64,000 bases of DNA from contig OX031066.1 of NCBI GenBank assembly GCA_943736015.1, positions 25,864,627-25,928,626 of the forward strand, read 5' to 3'. The notes below the pieces were generated by a model. That model was not told the DNA's origin. It saw nothing but the letters and a program-made list of their open reading frames with translations, and did no database searches. This document shows positions 43,328 to 55,400 of this stretch, piece by piece (within the stretch, counting starts at the first letter, position 1; each line of letters opens with the position of its first letter). The translations under genes were made by a program, and so were the position numbers. The DNA is from Tridacna crocea (lineage: Eukaryota; Mollusca; Bivalvia; Cardiida; Cardiidae).

Positions 43328-43548
43328 ATCTTTCCCAAAAAATCCCTGGTTTTTACGAGTCAGGAATAGAAGCCTTTTGAAAACATTGTGGGAAAAGGAG
43401 AAAATGCTGGTAACCAGCATTTTCTCCTTTTCCCACAATGTTTTCTACCCTGTCATATAGAAAAATAATCTTTTTAGCAACTGTTATTTTGTCATCTGCA
43501 AAATACTTTCAATTTGGTCTGGTCCAAAATTTGCCTTTTGGGAAAGGG
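43328..43548 (+). mobile_element. family A MITE, CCCTTTCCCAAA subtype
   Basis: TTTCCCAAAAAATCCCTGG start, TTTGGGAAAGGG end, then TTAA at 43549-43552. Confidence 0.8.
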
Positions 43549-44434
43549 TTAATGTATCTTTTTACAGATTTTTGTTGATTTCAATATTCTGTCCTTCAAA
43601 AATATGTTTAGTTTCCCTGAAATTTTCAAGAACGGGCTAAATTGTCTAGCCAGGTGCAATTTAGATGTATTATACCCAATATTCATGCCGGTAATCATTA
43701 ATAACCATACAGTTTGAGTTAAATTATCAACATTAATTACTTCCCGCAGATGGCTATTTTTGGTCTTGTAGCTGATTGCCAATGACGAGTGATGCACGTG
43801 TATCCATCCTAAATAATTAATGGCTCTATCTCTATCCATCTCAGGGCCGAAGAAACAGGGGGGGGGGGGGTGGCAATAATTTGATCACCAATAAAATGTG
43901 ACTGTGTCAGTGTTTGGCCGAATATGGCTAGAAAATCGTCGTATATAAAGAGGATGAAACAATTATATTTTAGAGTAGCTTACTGACGATAAGCTGATAG
44001 AAAAATTCAAACAAATTGAAATTGCTATAAACAAATGGTGGCTAGCCCCAGAATTTTTCATCTTCTTTGTTATCTGATAGACACCAAACAATTTCTGATA
44101 TCACATTTAATTCAGTGTCATTTTTTGCTTTATCTTTTCTCCAAATCTCATAATTCACTACATTGTTGAACAAATTTTCCTTCTATTTCGGTCCCCAGTA
44201 GATCTATTAGTAGGTGGATTATTTTTCACTGCATAACAAAATGCAATAAATGTCAAATCGGGACGACAAGCCGATTCTGATAATTTTGCCCCCCCCCCCC
44301 TTTCCAAAATTGCTTCCTACGGTCCTGGACTTCGCACCGTCGGCTTGGACCAAAAAATAACGAAAGGGCATTATCCGTCTGGTGGGTGAGTTATCAGTAT
44401 CAAAACTACTACAAGTAAATAATAGTCAGATTAA

Positions 44435-44653
44435 CCCTTTCCCAAACAACAAATTTTGGACCCTTCCAAACGGAAAGAGTTTGCAGACGACAATTTCAAA
44501 GTTGGAGAAAATTGCAGAAAGTTCTCAAAAAGGGTTGAAAACACTGTGGGAAAAGGAGAAATTGCTCGTTATGAGCAATTTCTCCTTTTCCCACAGTGTT
44601 TTCAAAGACTTTTACTGCAGACACGTAAAACCCAGGGCTTGTTTGGGAAAGGG
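44435..44653 (-). mobile_element. family A MITE with a distinct palindrome apex
   Basis: TTAA on both sides. Apex TTGCTCGTTATGAGCAA instead of ATGCTGGTTACCAGCAT; two of the three changed apex pairs are compensated in the other arm. Confidence 0.85.
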
Positions 44654-44659
44654 TTAACT

Positions 44660-45305
44660 CAAGTAATTTTAGTTTATGTGGTGCCGAGCCGATGACCAGT
44701 ACGAGTATAATGAGGTCCGAAACTTTAGAAATCACGTGATCAACGGACGCGTCCCTCACCAAGTCGTTCATAAGTTGGACCTGAATTCTGAAGAGAAAAT
44801 AAATGTCTTCGAAAAGGTGAATCAGTGTGTCTGACACGAAATTCAATGATTTTACCTCTCATTTAGTATTCGTCAAATTTACTCAGTTCTAAAAAGCGAA
44901 ATGTCCATTCTTTTGTCGCAGTTTTTCTTGAGTGTGGTGGGTGGGGTAAGAACAAAAAAAATATGGAAACACGTGTGTTTAGCAAAAATTAATAGCTTAT
45001 ATACTGTTAAACTAATTCTCAAAACGCTACTCGAAGCCTGTTGACTGAAGGAAAGTAATATGTATAATATCTGCATGAATACGGGACATGCAAATCTCAT
45101 AGGAAATCAAGTGCTTTCGCCCCTCATCCGGTTCGGCCCTGTTTAATATTGTTCATTCACAAAACATGTTTTTACCCTCTATCTTTGATTAATATTGAAA
45201 ATTAACTTATTTGTAATTCAGCTATAGCAAGAGTTGGTGACCCTTAAGAACAGGTTGATTTTGCTGATTTCGGCATATGACAAGCTTGATAGAAGGGATC
45301 TGACT
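44660..45305. other. no gene or repeat recognised
   Basis: Ordinary AT-rich sequence between a family A copy and the GC-rich block. Confidence 0.4.
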
Positions 45306-45309
45306 GAGT

Positions 45310-46230
45310 TTGCGGCCGGGCGCATTTCGTGGTCGCGCGGTGGCAATCAAGCGGCAGACGGGCGGCAGCGCGATTTTTACTCGGTCGTCACGGGGTTCGA
45401 GGGCCTTTAATCTTCGGCCGGCGATCGGTAGGAACTAACTGCCACTCTCCAGCATCCAGCCTGCTACCGTTATGCTACCGACATGCCACCGTGCGATTTC
45501 AATATACCTGCCGGCGGCAGGGCGGAGATTGAAAAGCAGATGGAAGGCGGCTGTCGGTGTTGGTAGGTGGCAGGATAGCGATCTGCCGAGTGCAGACTCC
45601 CTGCCCCTGAATATAAATCCGAGGCTATTCACAATAAGAAATTGTCGTCATGGCGATTCCAACAGCACCACGTCGACTCATAGACTTGCGTATTGCTGGG
45701 TTGAGCTCTGGTCTCTTGCGCTTCGGTACTGGCGCTTTATCTTGCCCCTTGCCTTTAGGGGGCAACTTGTTGGAAGCAAAAATTTCTTAAAAATTAGATC
45801 TATTTATCTTGTGGTTGATAATAATGATGAAAACTTGTAGTGATACGAGAGCCATCTAGCTATATATATTTCCCGTAAATCAGCCTGCCGCCGTCAGATT
45901 ATCGGGCGGGCGCCTGTCGATGGCAGTTCGAACTCCCGATCGCCGGCCGGTGTCAGTTGTAAATGGTCGGTGTCCGCCAGGTCGCCGGGCGGTGGCAGGT
46001 AAAATCTGACAGCTGCCGGACTGTCGCCTAACTGCCACTGGCCGACACCCTGATGACATCCCACACCCCTCGAACTTAAGAAACTGCCTGCCGCCGCCCG
46101 GAATCCGCCAGGTGGCCTTTTAGTGGCAGTTATTTATGACCACTCTCACCGATTTGTAAAAAATCGGCCGGCGGCATGTAATTTTAAGAACCCACCGATG
46201 TCTAAAAATCGGCAGGCGGCAGTTTCACAT
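45310..46230. repeat. GC-rich block of degenerate CGGCAGGCGG-type repeats
   Basis: The words GGCGGCAG, CTGCCGCC and CGGCCGGC recur many times on both strands, in sharp contrast to the AT-rich surroundings. The stretch is broken by an ordinary segment at about 45610-45880. It may be an expanded mobile-element family; a CpG island is less likely because the same words repeat. Confidence 0.55.
45625..45786 (-). CDS. unassigned short basic reading frame
   Basis: 53 codons with Lys/Arg-rich KLPPKGKGQDKAPVPKRKRP then ELNPAIRKSMSRRGAVGIA and a stop. It sits in a non-GC-rich gap inside the GC-rich block. It could be a terminal exon, a retro-inserted gene piece or part of a repeat. Not recognised. 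Confidence 0.2.
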   Translation of the reverse strand, partial: EIFASNKLPPKGKGQDKAPVPKRKRPELNPAIRKSMSRRGAVGIAMTTISYCE

Positions 46231-46244
46231 TGTGACCATAGTAT

Positions 46245-46640
46245 TACTGGCTAGAAAGCGACACAAAGTATTCATGCAGCGTCACGAGATCCGATCACTG
46301 TATTAAAGCTAGGTTAGAAAGCTACTCTAAATATTCAGAGTCATGAGATCCGATGACTGTATTAAGGGTTAGAAAACGCTTCAAAGTATTCAGCGTCATG
46401 AGATCAGATCTCTGTATTAAAGGTTAGAAAGCAACTCAAAGTATTCAGCGTCACGGAAGCGTCACAAAGTATTCAGCGTCACGAGATCCGATCTCTGTAT
46501 TAAAGGTTAGAAAGCCACTCAGAGTATTCAGCGTCACGAGATCCGATCACTGTATTACGGACACCGACAGTATCATGTTCAGCGTCATGAGATCTAGTAT
46601 TGAATATTACTAGTAAGACATAACGTCAATTGTTAAGCGT
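46245..46640 (+). repeat. left tandem array of a foldback-like structure
   Basis: Five to six units of about 55 bp with the words TATTCAGCGTCACGAGATCC, GATCACTGTATTAAAG and GGTTAGAAAGC. The same words recur in reverse complement at 48180-48830. Confidence 0.6.
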
Positions 46641-48179
46641 CAGGAGCTACAAAATCTCTCAAAAACATTGTTGCAATGTGTTTCAATACCTCGCATTTCA
46701 TAACTTATGAGGTCTCCTGTTCCTACAACGTTTTCTCAACCATGAGAGAATCGCCATTCCATAGAACAAGATTCGGTTAGGTACTACAAGAGAATAGAAG
46801 CCTGTCATAGAAACATTGTGGGAATGTGATAAATAGAGTTTTTTTCCGTATAACATTTTTGTTTAGGTTTCTCGCTGCTGATCATGATTTCCTCAATTGT
46901 AATACTCGATTGTAATCCAGTTGCTTGTGAACATATATTTCTGCGAAGTCCTTGTGAAAGAAATTCAAGAAAAACATGAACAGGAGCACTGGTCGCCTTT
47001 ATATAACTGACATTATGCATGCCTGGCAAAAATGCCTCGGAAATCAGTTATTTATCAGACAAAATGGCTTAAAATTGTATTAACCTATTGTATCGTTACC
47101 TACGGTGATTGGAATTGCCCCAACCAAGGCTGTTTTGCAGGAGGAATAGTACAAGATAAGGGATTAAACACATCTTAAGGTACCCCTTGTTCTTAAATGT
47201 GCTACGTGTAAAACATCATTACAGAACAGAACATTTTAATAATCCCAACGACGATTAGTAATTTTAGATGTCACCCTCAAACGTCCGAAATTTGGCATTT
47301 TTTACACCTATGCTTAACCACTTCAGACTCGTCAGATCGGATTTCATATACAGTAAATCCATAATCTATATGGTGATATGGATTTTTTTTTAATAATAAG
47401 CGCAGAACAAGATATTTGTAGCTATCAAATGAAGATTCAACTTTACAGTCTATACACTTTTATTTTTGACATGTTCTCAACACATCATTATCTTTTCTGT
47501 TGGTTGCAAATAATAAAAACTAGTGAACTTTAATTATCGTCAATCTAGATGATTAATTGGTTTGTTAGCTATTTGATCAGCATGTCATTTTCCAATCAAA
47601 AAGGTGTGAAAAAGCACGCTCGCATTAATTGATACCTGTAGGTGATCCATTTAAATCAATGTGTATTACATGTATATAGCAGGAAGGAGAAGAGTCGGGT
47701 TTCATTTTTATCACTTAAAGAAGAAATTGATTTGGACTAAAATGAAAAACATATATATATGCTGAAAAAGAGCAATTTTGTCCCATTACCACACCATTTT
47801 TCTCAAATTTATGCATTGATGAGTACCATGGGTAGAAAAAACATAGTGAATGATATATGATGAATGTTTTTCCACCTCAATGGTCATTTTTATAACGATT
47901 GTTCTTAGAGAATGTAAATACATGTTCACCATGTCGCTTATCCGTATTTAATTTTTTTTGTTTGAGTCTTGCAATGCATATTACATTTTTTTTCATAGAT
48001 AATTTCTTGTATTCCAAGGCTTGTGATCTTTTCTAATATTGCATTGAATAACGTTCCATTGAATAGCAGTTCTGTGTTGGAAAAGGAGACCTTCTACTTT
48101 GTGTAATGCGAGCTATTTATCCTTTTCCCACAATGCTCTTAAAAGACTTTTTGAATTTTCTGAGGCTGAGTATTATTAT
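46641..48179. other. loop of the foldback-like structure; no gene seen
   Basis: AT-rich. Degraded pieces of the family A palindrome are visible near 46670-46860 and 48080-48150 (AACATTGT, CCTTTTCCCACAATG). No coding region is recognised. Confidence 0.4.
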
Positions 48180-48830
48180 CTTCGCAATATAGTCTAAGAA
48201 TCTCGTGACGCTGAATACATGTTTATTGCCGCTAGTCCATATATAGACATACATTGGTACCAACAATTCTCGTGTCGCTGAATTCATACTACATACTAAG
48301 GAGAGGCTGATCCGTGATACAGTGATACGATTACATGACGCTGAAAACTATGTGTCTTACTAGGCTGTAGTACAGTAATTGGATCTAGTATGCCTGCATG
48401 AGGATTATGGATTAAGCACTATTTGGAAAGGTAAGTAAAATCACCTTTTTTTTGTTGTTACAACTTTTAATGTCATTATTCATGAAAATACTCATTTCTT
48501 TTTTGTTATTGTTCTATTAGATCTACCTACAGCTCTTAAATTTGTTAATTTTATCTAGTATATTTCGTGACGCTTATTCTCGACTTCACACCTCTTGACG
48601 CTTCCACAGTTGTCTGCCATATTTCGTGACGCTGAATCGGCAGGTGGTTTTATCCCATATTTGAGTCAAAATACACTCTAATATATAAGATTCTGATAGA
48701 ATGTGTTAGATCTTCCATTATTATTACAAAAACAACGTGAAAATGGAATATTTGTGCTTGTGACGCTTCATGACGCTTCGTGACGCTTCCTGACATTTCC
48801 TGACGCTGATTAGGGAGACCGGAATGCAGG
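48180..48830 (-). repeat. right, inverted and diverged array of the foldback-like structure
   Basis: Inverted words TCTCGTGACGCTGAATAC, ATACAGTGATACGATTACAT and CTTCGTGACGCTTCCTGAC match the left array in reverse complement but are more diverged. About 1.5 kb without a recognisable gene lies between the arrays. Confidence 0.5.
48365..48430 (+). other. possible 5' non-coding exon of hnRNP M
   Basis: A strong donor (GGAAAG|GTAAGT) is at 48430/48431 on the gene's strand, 870 bp before exon A. The only frame compatible with exon A has an in-frame TGA and no ATG after it, so this could only be 5' UTR, with translation starting at 49331. The left edge is a guess. Confidence 0.2.
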
Positions 48831-49084
48831 GCACAGACTAGCAATGTGTCGCATGAAATAGATTGAAAAAAAAAAAGACAAGAATTATATACACTCTTTC
48901 ACAGCTTTACATTCTCTTCAGCTTTGCTTTTGTACATTTATACAAGAGCAGCTAGTCTCAAAATCATAGTTTAAAACTCTTGTAACTTGAAGTCAGGACT
49001 ACAGGAGTTGGGGCTTCATCTACCTGCTATTGTTCTGTGAAATACATGTGAAACTGAAAGCTTTCCCAAATTAGCTTTACGCAG

Positions 49085-49270
49085 AGCTCCAGATAAGAGA
49101 GTGATGATATTCTAAAATCATAATTTCTCTTCAAAATCCTATATTGTGGGTACTCATTAGAAATGTCTTGATGAGACAATTCTAATGAGTACCCACAACA
49201 TAGGGTTTAATGGAGAATGATTAATATTTTCAATTTTGAAATCAAAATCACTCGCTCTGTGTGGAGTTCT
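49085..49270. mobile_element. family D MITE (AGCTCCAGATAA ends)
   Basis: Inverted ends AGCTCCAGATAAGAGAGTGA / TGGAGTTCT and a central palindrome GTGGGTACTCATTAGAA ... TTCTAATGAGTACCCAC. Ends 36 bp before hnRNP M exon A. Confidence 0.75.
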
Positions 49271-49305
49271 GCATACTTCTAACACCTCTGTAACATTTTT
49301 TGTAG

Positions 49306-49469
49306 AGATAGATCAAGATCTAGATCCCCAATGGAAGACAGAAGAGGATCCAGGGATCGATCAAGATCTCCAAGAAGACAAAGAATTCCAACATCTAAAA
49401 GAATTGTCATAAGCAATGTTCCATATGATCTCAAATGGCAAGAAATCAAAGATTTATTCAGAAGAGAAG
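49306..49469 (+). CDS. HNRNPM: hnRNP M exon A: RS-rich N terminus and start of RRM1
   Basis: The acceptor TTTTTTGTAG lies at 49296-49305 and the donor AAG|GTGAGA at 49470. The frame reads DRSRSRSP before the Met at 49331, then MEDRRGSRDRSRSPRRQRIP and KRIVISNVPYDLKWQEIKDL. IVISNV is the RNP2 motif. The frame stays open up to the acceptor, so the true start may be in an upstream exon; otherwise 49331 is the start. Ends in phase 1. Confidence 0.9.
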
Positions 49470-52400
49470 GTGAGAAACTAAAACCCGATTTCCTGAAGTC
49501 ATTGCCCCTGAATACAAATTTGTGCCGGTCTGCCCGATGACTTTTAGTAAATCATTTTCAAACAATACATGAGCATGATTCAGTTATTGAACAGTAGATG
49601 CAAGAGGAAGCATTTTGGAGAAAAGAAGAAATTGCTTATTATGTAACGAGAATTGTCTTGTTGGGGGGGGCGGGGGGGGGGGGGGAGGCAGGAGGGTTAA
49701 GAGTGAAATTGTGAAATTTCTATCATGATTTTTATTTTAAAAAAATGTACATTTTTGTAGTCGGTTATTTACAACATATTTATGATAAAGGAATAAAACG
49801 GATATATAACAAAGCTCCAGATAAACAGATAGAGGGAGTGATTTTGATTGCATAATTGAAAAAAAAATATAAATTATTCTCCACGAAAAATGAGAGGATT
49901 CTAATGAGTACCCCCAACATAGGATTTGGAAGAAAATTAACTGATTTAGATGGTGTCACTCCCTCTCATCTGGAGCTCTTATATAAAATAAGTTTTATAA
50001 GTGTTAACTTTGTAATCCAGGAATCTTTTGTGTTTTTCATTCTACTGCCATGAAAGGAAAGAAAAACTGTATCCTTTAACTCTTAATCACACAATCCCGA
50101 CTTTTGACGACCCTGAAAAAGAAACCTTTTGAAAACATTTTGAGAAAAGGGGAAAATGCTGGTAAGCAGCATTTTCTCCTTTTCCCACAATGTTTACTAC
50201 CCTTCCCAAACCAAACTTCAATTTTTCAGTCACATTAATTTTGTCGTCTGCAAATGCTTTCAATTTGGACCAGTCTATAAAATTTTGTCATTTGGTAATG
50301 AGTTAAATCACAGAAAATAATCATGGAATTGTGTTTTTCAGTTGGAGATGTTATGTATGTTGAACTGTTCAATACACCAGATGGCAAGCCAAGAGGAACA
50401 GGGTGTGTATGGAAATAAGACATAATCATACCCCCACAAAGCGAATGTTTTTGATGGATATACCTGAATCAGCCTGTCTGTTTGTGCGTTTGTCCGTGTG
50501 TTCTTCTGTGTACAAAATATTAGTAATTGCCTGTTTCTGTCAAAGTGCTGGTGGGGGTATTAAGCCACATTCAGTGATAGCTCAAGTTTTTTCTGTTTAT
50601 TTGAAATTATTTCTCTACCAAACTACCAAAAACAAAATTAAAATTTTAGAGTTGTACATATTGAAAGCATTTGCAGATGACATATTAAATATGACTTTGA
50701 AATTGTTTTGCAAATGGTAGGAAACATTGAGGGAAAAACACAAAATGCTGGTTACCCGAGGTAGAAATATTACAGGAAAAAGGGAAAATGCTGTTTACCA
50801 GCCCTAAAACTTTGAATGATCTCTAGTTTCTCCTGCAAATGTACACTCATTTTGGTAGATTTTGTGGTATGCTTGAAGGAGCCTGTAAGGTGATAAACTG
50901 ATGTCAGACTTAGCGAATGGTCTGCTTTATTCTTAACCCCTCATCAAACAGCAATACTGTCGACAGATCCAAATTGAAAGCTTTTGCTAATGATATAATA
51001 AGTGTGGCTGAAGAATATAAATTTGCTTACAGGAAGGCATAAGACATTTAGGGAAAAAGAGAAAATGCTGGTAACCAGCATTTTCTCCTTTTCCCTCAGT
51101 GTTTTTCAGAAGCCTTCTTTCCGAAGTCATCAAAACTGGAGTGGTATAGTAAAGGGTTAAGGGATGTTTCACATTTAAGTGTGCAGTAGAATACTGGTAG
51201 GTCATATCATAATTATCATCCAATGTTTTCTTTACCTAAATAGTTCAAGAAAATGCTTTTACCTTTTTGTTTTAGAGTCATAGAGTTTAAGGACATTGAC
51301 ACAGCCGCCCTTGCTATAGATAAGATGCATCGATATGAATTGAAAGACAGGAAAATTGTTGTCAGAGAGGTAAAGATTGCATGCATATAATTACGCATAT
51401 ATTTAATTTATTCCATTTTTTGGAGCTGTACTATTTCAAGTGACAGCTTAATCATTAACTTTATCACATTGATGTAAGTGATAACAGGACTCAGAACTGT
51501 GTGTTAGCTAAATATTTGGCTTAAGTATTTGGCTTTTTATATGTATATGTAAATATGTTATGGCCTTGGCTGTCTGTCTATTAACAGTTTCTTGTGTACA
51601 CAACACCTACAGTTTCTACCATAATAGCTTGAAACTTACCACAATGAATCTTGTTGGCATATGACTCTTTACACTTGGATCCCTCTTGACATTCTAGAGT
51701 TACCTGCCCTTGATTTCAGAAATAACCAATTTCTTGGTTCTTCAAATTCTTTGACAAGCCCCTTCAGGCATATAAATGAGCCGCTATGTTAACCTATTGT
51801 TTGTTTTTGAAAGTTTATGTGTCTTAAAATCTCTTCTGCCTCAGACTTGAAGGGTAATTGTGGTCTACATTGGTGGCTTTGTCTTATGCTAATTCCAAAT
51901 ATCTTTTATAATCCATATTGAAAACTCTGTATTGAACTTGATTTTTCATCAAGTGGTTCCATCTTTTTTTCACATTGAGGAGGGCCAAGGCCAAACTAGT
52001 TTTAGAATTGGAAAAATATGCCCACAATTGGCATTTTCTTCTTTCTCACACTTCTTTCAACTCTTTAACCCTTTACCACACAGCAAAACTTTAGACTTAT
52101 CCAAATTGAAAGCATTTGCAGAGCGCTATTTTAAAGTGTCTCAAATGACAATATTTATTTTGATAGGGTAGAAAACTTTGTGGGAAAAGGAGAAAATGCT
52201 GGTTACCAGCATTTTCTCCTTTTCCCACAATGTTTTCAAAAAGCCTTTTTCTCAGGGTCGTGAAAAGTCGGGACTATGTGGTAAAGGGTTAAGGGAAATG
52301 TCCTGATTGCATGTTGTTATTCCTTCTCTGCAAATGGTTTCAGCATTGGTAAGTCAGGAACATTGTGTTTGGTAAAGTAGAACTCCAGATAGAGGGAGTG

Positions 52401-55400
52401 ATTTTGATTTCAAAATTAGAATTACTAATTATTATCTAATTATTATACACAAAACCCTATGTTATGGATACTTATTAGTTAGAATCATCTCAACAAGACA
52501 ATTCTAATGAGTACACACAACATAGGGTCTGAAAGAGAAATAATGGATTTGGACTACCATCACTCCGCCTTATCTGGAGTTCTGGTAAAGAGCGAATGTT
52601 GATTAACCCATTACCAGACAATCCCTACTTTTGAAGGCCCTGAGAAAGAAGCCTTTAGAAAGCATCGTCTCCTTGTCCCACAATGTTTTCTACTCTTCAC
52701 AGAGAAAAAATCAAATTTTCAGTCAGTTTTATTATTTTGTCATCTACAAATGCTTTCGATTTGGACAAGCCTAAAATATTGTAGTTTGGTAAGGAGTTAA
52801 GACGAGAAACATTGACAGTCAAGGATTATCATTTTAGGTTTAATAACCCTAAAAGCACAGCTATATCTTGGATAGTGTGAAGATCTAGACAAAACACGAT
52901 TGTAATCACATCAGAGCTCCAGATAAAGGGAGTGATTTTGATTTCAAAATTGAAAATATTAATTATTCTCCACTTAACCCTTTGTTGTGGGTGCTCATTA
53001 GAATTGTCTCGATGAGATGATTCTAATGAGTAACCGCAATGAAGCTCTTGGAACAGAAATAAAGGATTTAGAATACCATCACTCCCTCTTATCTGAAGGA
53101 AGCTCTAATCACATTGTGTAGTTTGATTTTGGTTTTGCTTCATTTTTCTCTTTAAAATATTGACCCTTTACTCCATAGATACTCATTTCTACGCATTGCT
53201 TGTAGGAGCCTTTGGAAAACATTGTGGCAAAAGGTGGAGCAATTTCACCTTTTGCCATAGTGTTTTCTATGCTTTCAAAAGGTGTCATATACACATAAGA
53301 AACAGCGTCATCCTTGCTGTTATTAAGGGTCAATTTGAGATACCATAGAAATGCCTTATGGGGTAAAGGGTTAAAATAATAAAACCCCTTGCTGACTGAG
53401 TGTAGCACTGACTTCATTATTTTGTGTTCTAAATGTGTTCTTATACAGACATAATTAAAGAGTACATGTATCAAACAAAACTATTACTTTGGCTGACGTA
53501 ACAGTGTTTGTTTGTGAATGGTAGAAAAAAAAAAAGGAGAACAAAAGAGATTCTGATTTTCAGGATCTGTTTGCAACAATAGTTTCTACAGCTTTCTTCA
53601 GGATTGTAAAAGATTTAGTTGCAATACTTATTTTCTGTCTTTGAAAAATTATAAATTAAATATTCTTTTGCAAAGGAGAAGGAGCGTGAAAGAAGGCAGC
53701 ATGATGCTATGTCTACAAGAGGTGGTGGTGGAGGAGGAGGCGGTGGTGGAATGGGAGGCATGGGATCAATGGGTGGACAAGGAATGATGGGACCAGGGCC
53801 TGCAATGGGGATCATGGGTGGCGGAGGAGGTGGAAACATGGGATCAGGTGTGTTTGAATTTCAGTTATCATAGTCTGTTTCCATATAATCTTTACAGTAC
53901 AGTGTAGAAGGTGAGTCTATCGGAATGAGATGGTTATATATGCAAGCTGCTTTGATAAATTACAGATCTTGGTGAAAATGTTTTTACACCCATAGTATAC
54001 AAACAGTCTTTGTTCTTTTTTACCCTGAACCCTATACTACAGAATTAGAACCGTGTCACAATTCATGCGGCAGACAGGTCCATTTAGATTTTTGATTTTT
54101 TTTTTTTTTTTTTTTTCTTTCTTTCTTTTTTTTTCAAATGTGACCCCACTATGGGAAAAGGAACTATCTGGCAATTTTGTACATCAACAGCCTGAAAACT
54201 GATTAAAGATATTGCAGGTTAATTTAAGTCGATAATTCAAAAATGATTGTATGATAAGGTAGAATTACCACTTGTTTACACAGAAAATATCGTAAAAGCA
54301 AAAACTGTTGACCCTGGTCAGCTTGTGCAGTCTATGCAGCCTTACCAGGGTTAAACCTTGTTGCAGTTTCAAGATGGTCTCTTTTTGATTCACAGGCCAC
54401 AAATATGTATGCAGGTAGCCGTTGTAATAAATTTCATATTGAAACCAGTGAAGGATGCATGGCAAAAAAGGGGCTTATTGGGTTTCTCTGATGTATGATA
54501 CACAGGCATGCAAAAAAATTACAAATAACAAAAAGATTAGACTCCTGTTAGTTTGTGCAGAATTGGTTATGAGAAAGAGTTGATGAACAAAGCTTAGAAG
54601 TAGCAGATGAATGAATTTTCATTTATATATTCCATTTTACCTGCAACATGTTTAAAAGGGCATACGGTTATTTTCCTAAAGTGTTGTCTCAGGTCAGCCC
54701 GCACAGCTGGCCCAGGCTAATCCGAGACTGCACTTTACAACTACATCAGATTGCCCTACAGTAGACTTGCGTGAAACAGAAAATTTCATGAAAATGGAAA
54801 GTGTCGTTTCAGATAAGCCTGCGCATTCTGTGCAGGCTGATCCAAAACAACACTTGACAGGAATGTCCAAATGCTCCTATGCATGTGTTGCAAGCCATAT
54901 GTTATCCTTATTTCAATTACAGGAGGTATGGGTGCTCAAGGAGTTAGCCCACAAGTTCTACAGCAACTCGGCATAGAAGGGCCATTGTCAAACTCTGTTT
55001 TTGTTTCAAATGTAAGTTGATAAAGAGGACATTTGTGTTTTTCGGTGAAAGATCGAAATTTTTTCATCGAGTGAACAACAGTGGTAATATTACCGATGGT
55101 GTTCGTAAGATGAAATAAATTTCGTCTTTAAAAAAAAACCCAAATATTTTAATTATTTCATGCGTTTAACCCTTTCTGGGAGAAGCTTTAACAAAATCCA
55201 GTACAGTTCTTTTCCGTTATTCCCCGTGGCGTACCCCTTCACAGCAACACAATGTCATTACAATATTAAGTCAAGCGCGAGAAATGTAAGGTAAATGACA
55301 TCATATTTTCATCTAGTTGTGAGGCACGCGCAATTTGCCTAGGCAACAAGAACATGAAAAGTGGTATTTTCACTGGTCATACCTGTGTAAGATTGGAAAC

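Noticed and set aside
43549-43839. 96-codon minus-strand frame without repeats
   Set aside because: No recognisable domain, no consistent splice sites, and low-complexity Lys/Ile end; likely chance.
53615-53839. Pro-rich minus-strand frame
   Set aside because: Antisense of the Gly run in hnRNP M exon D.
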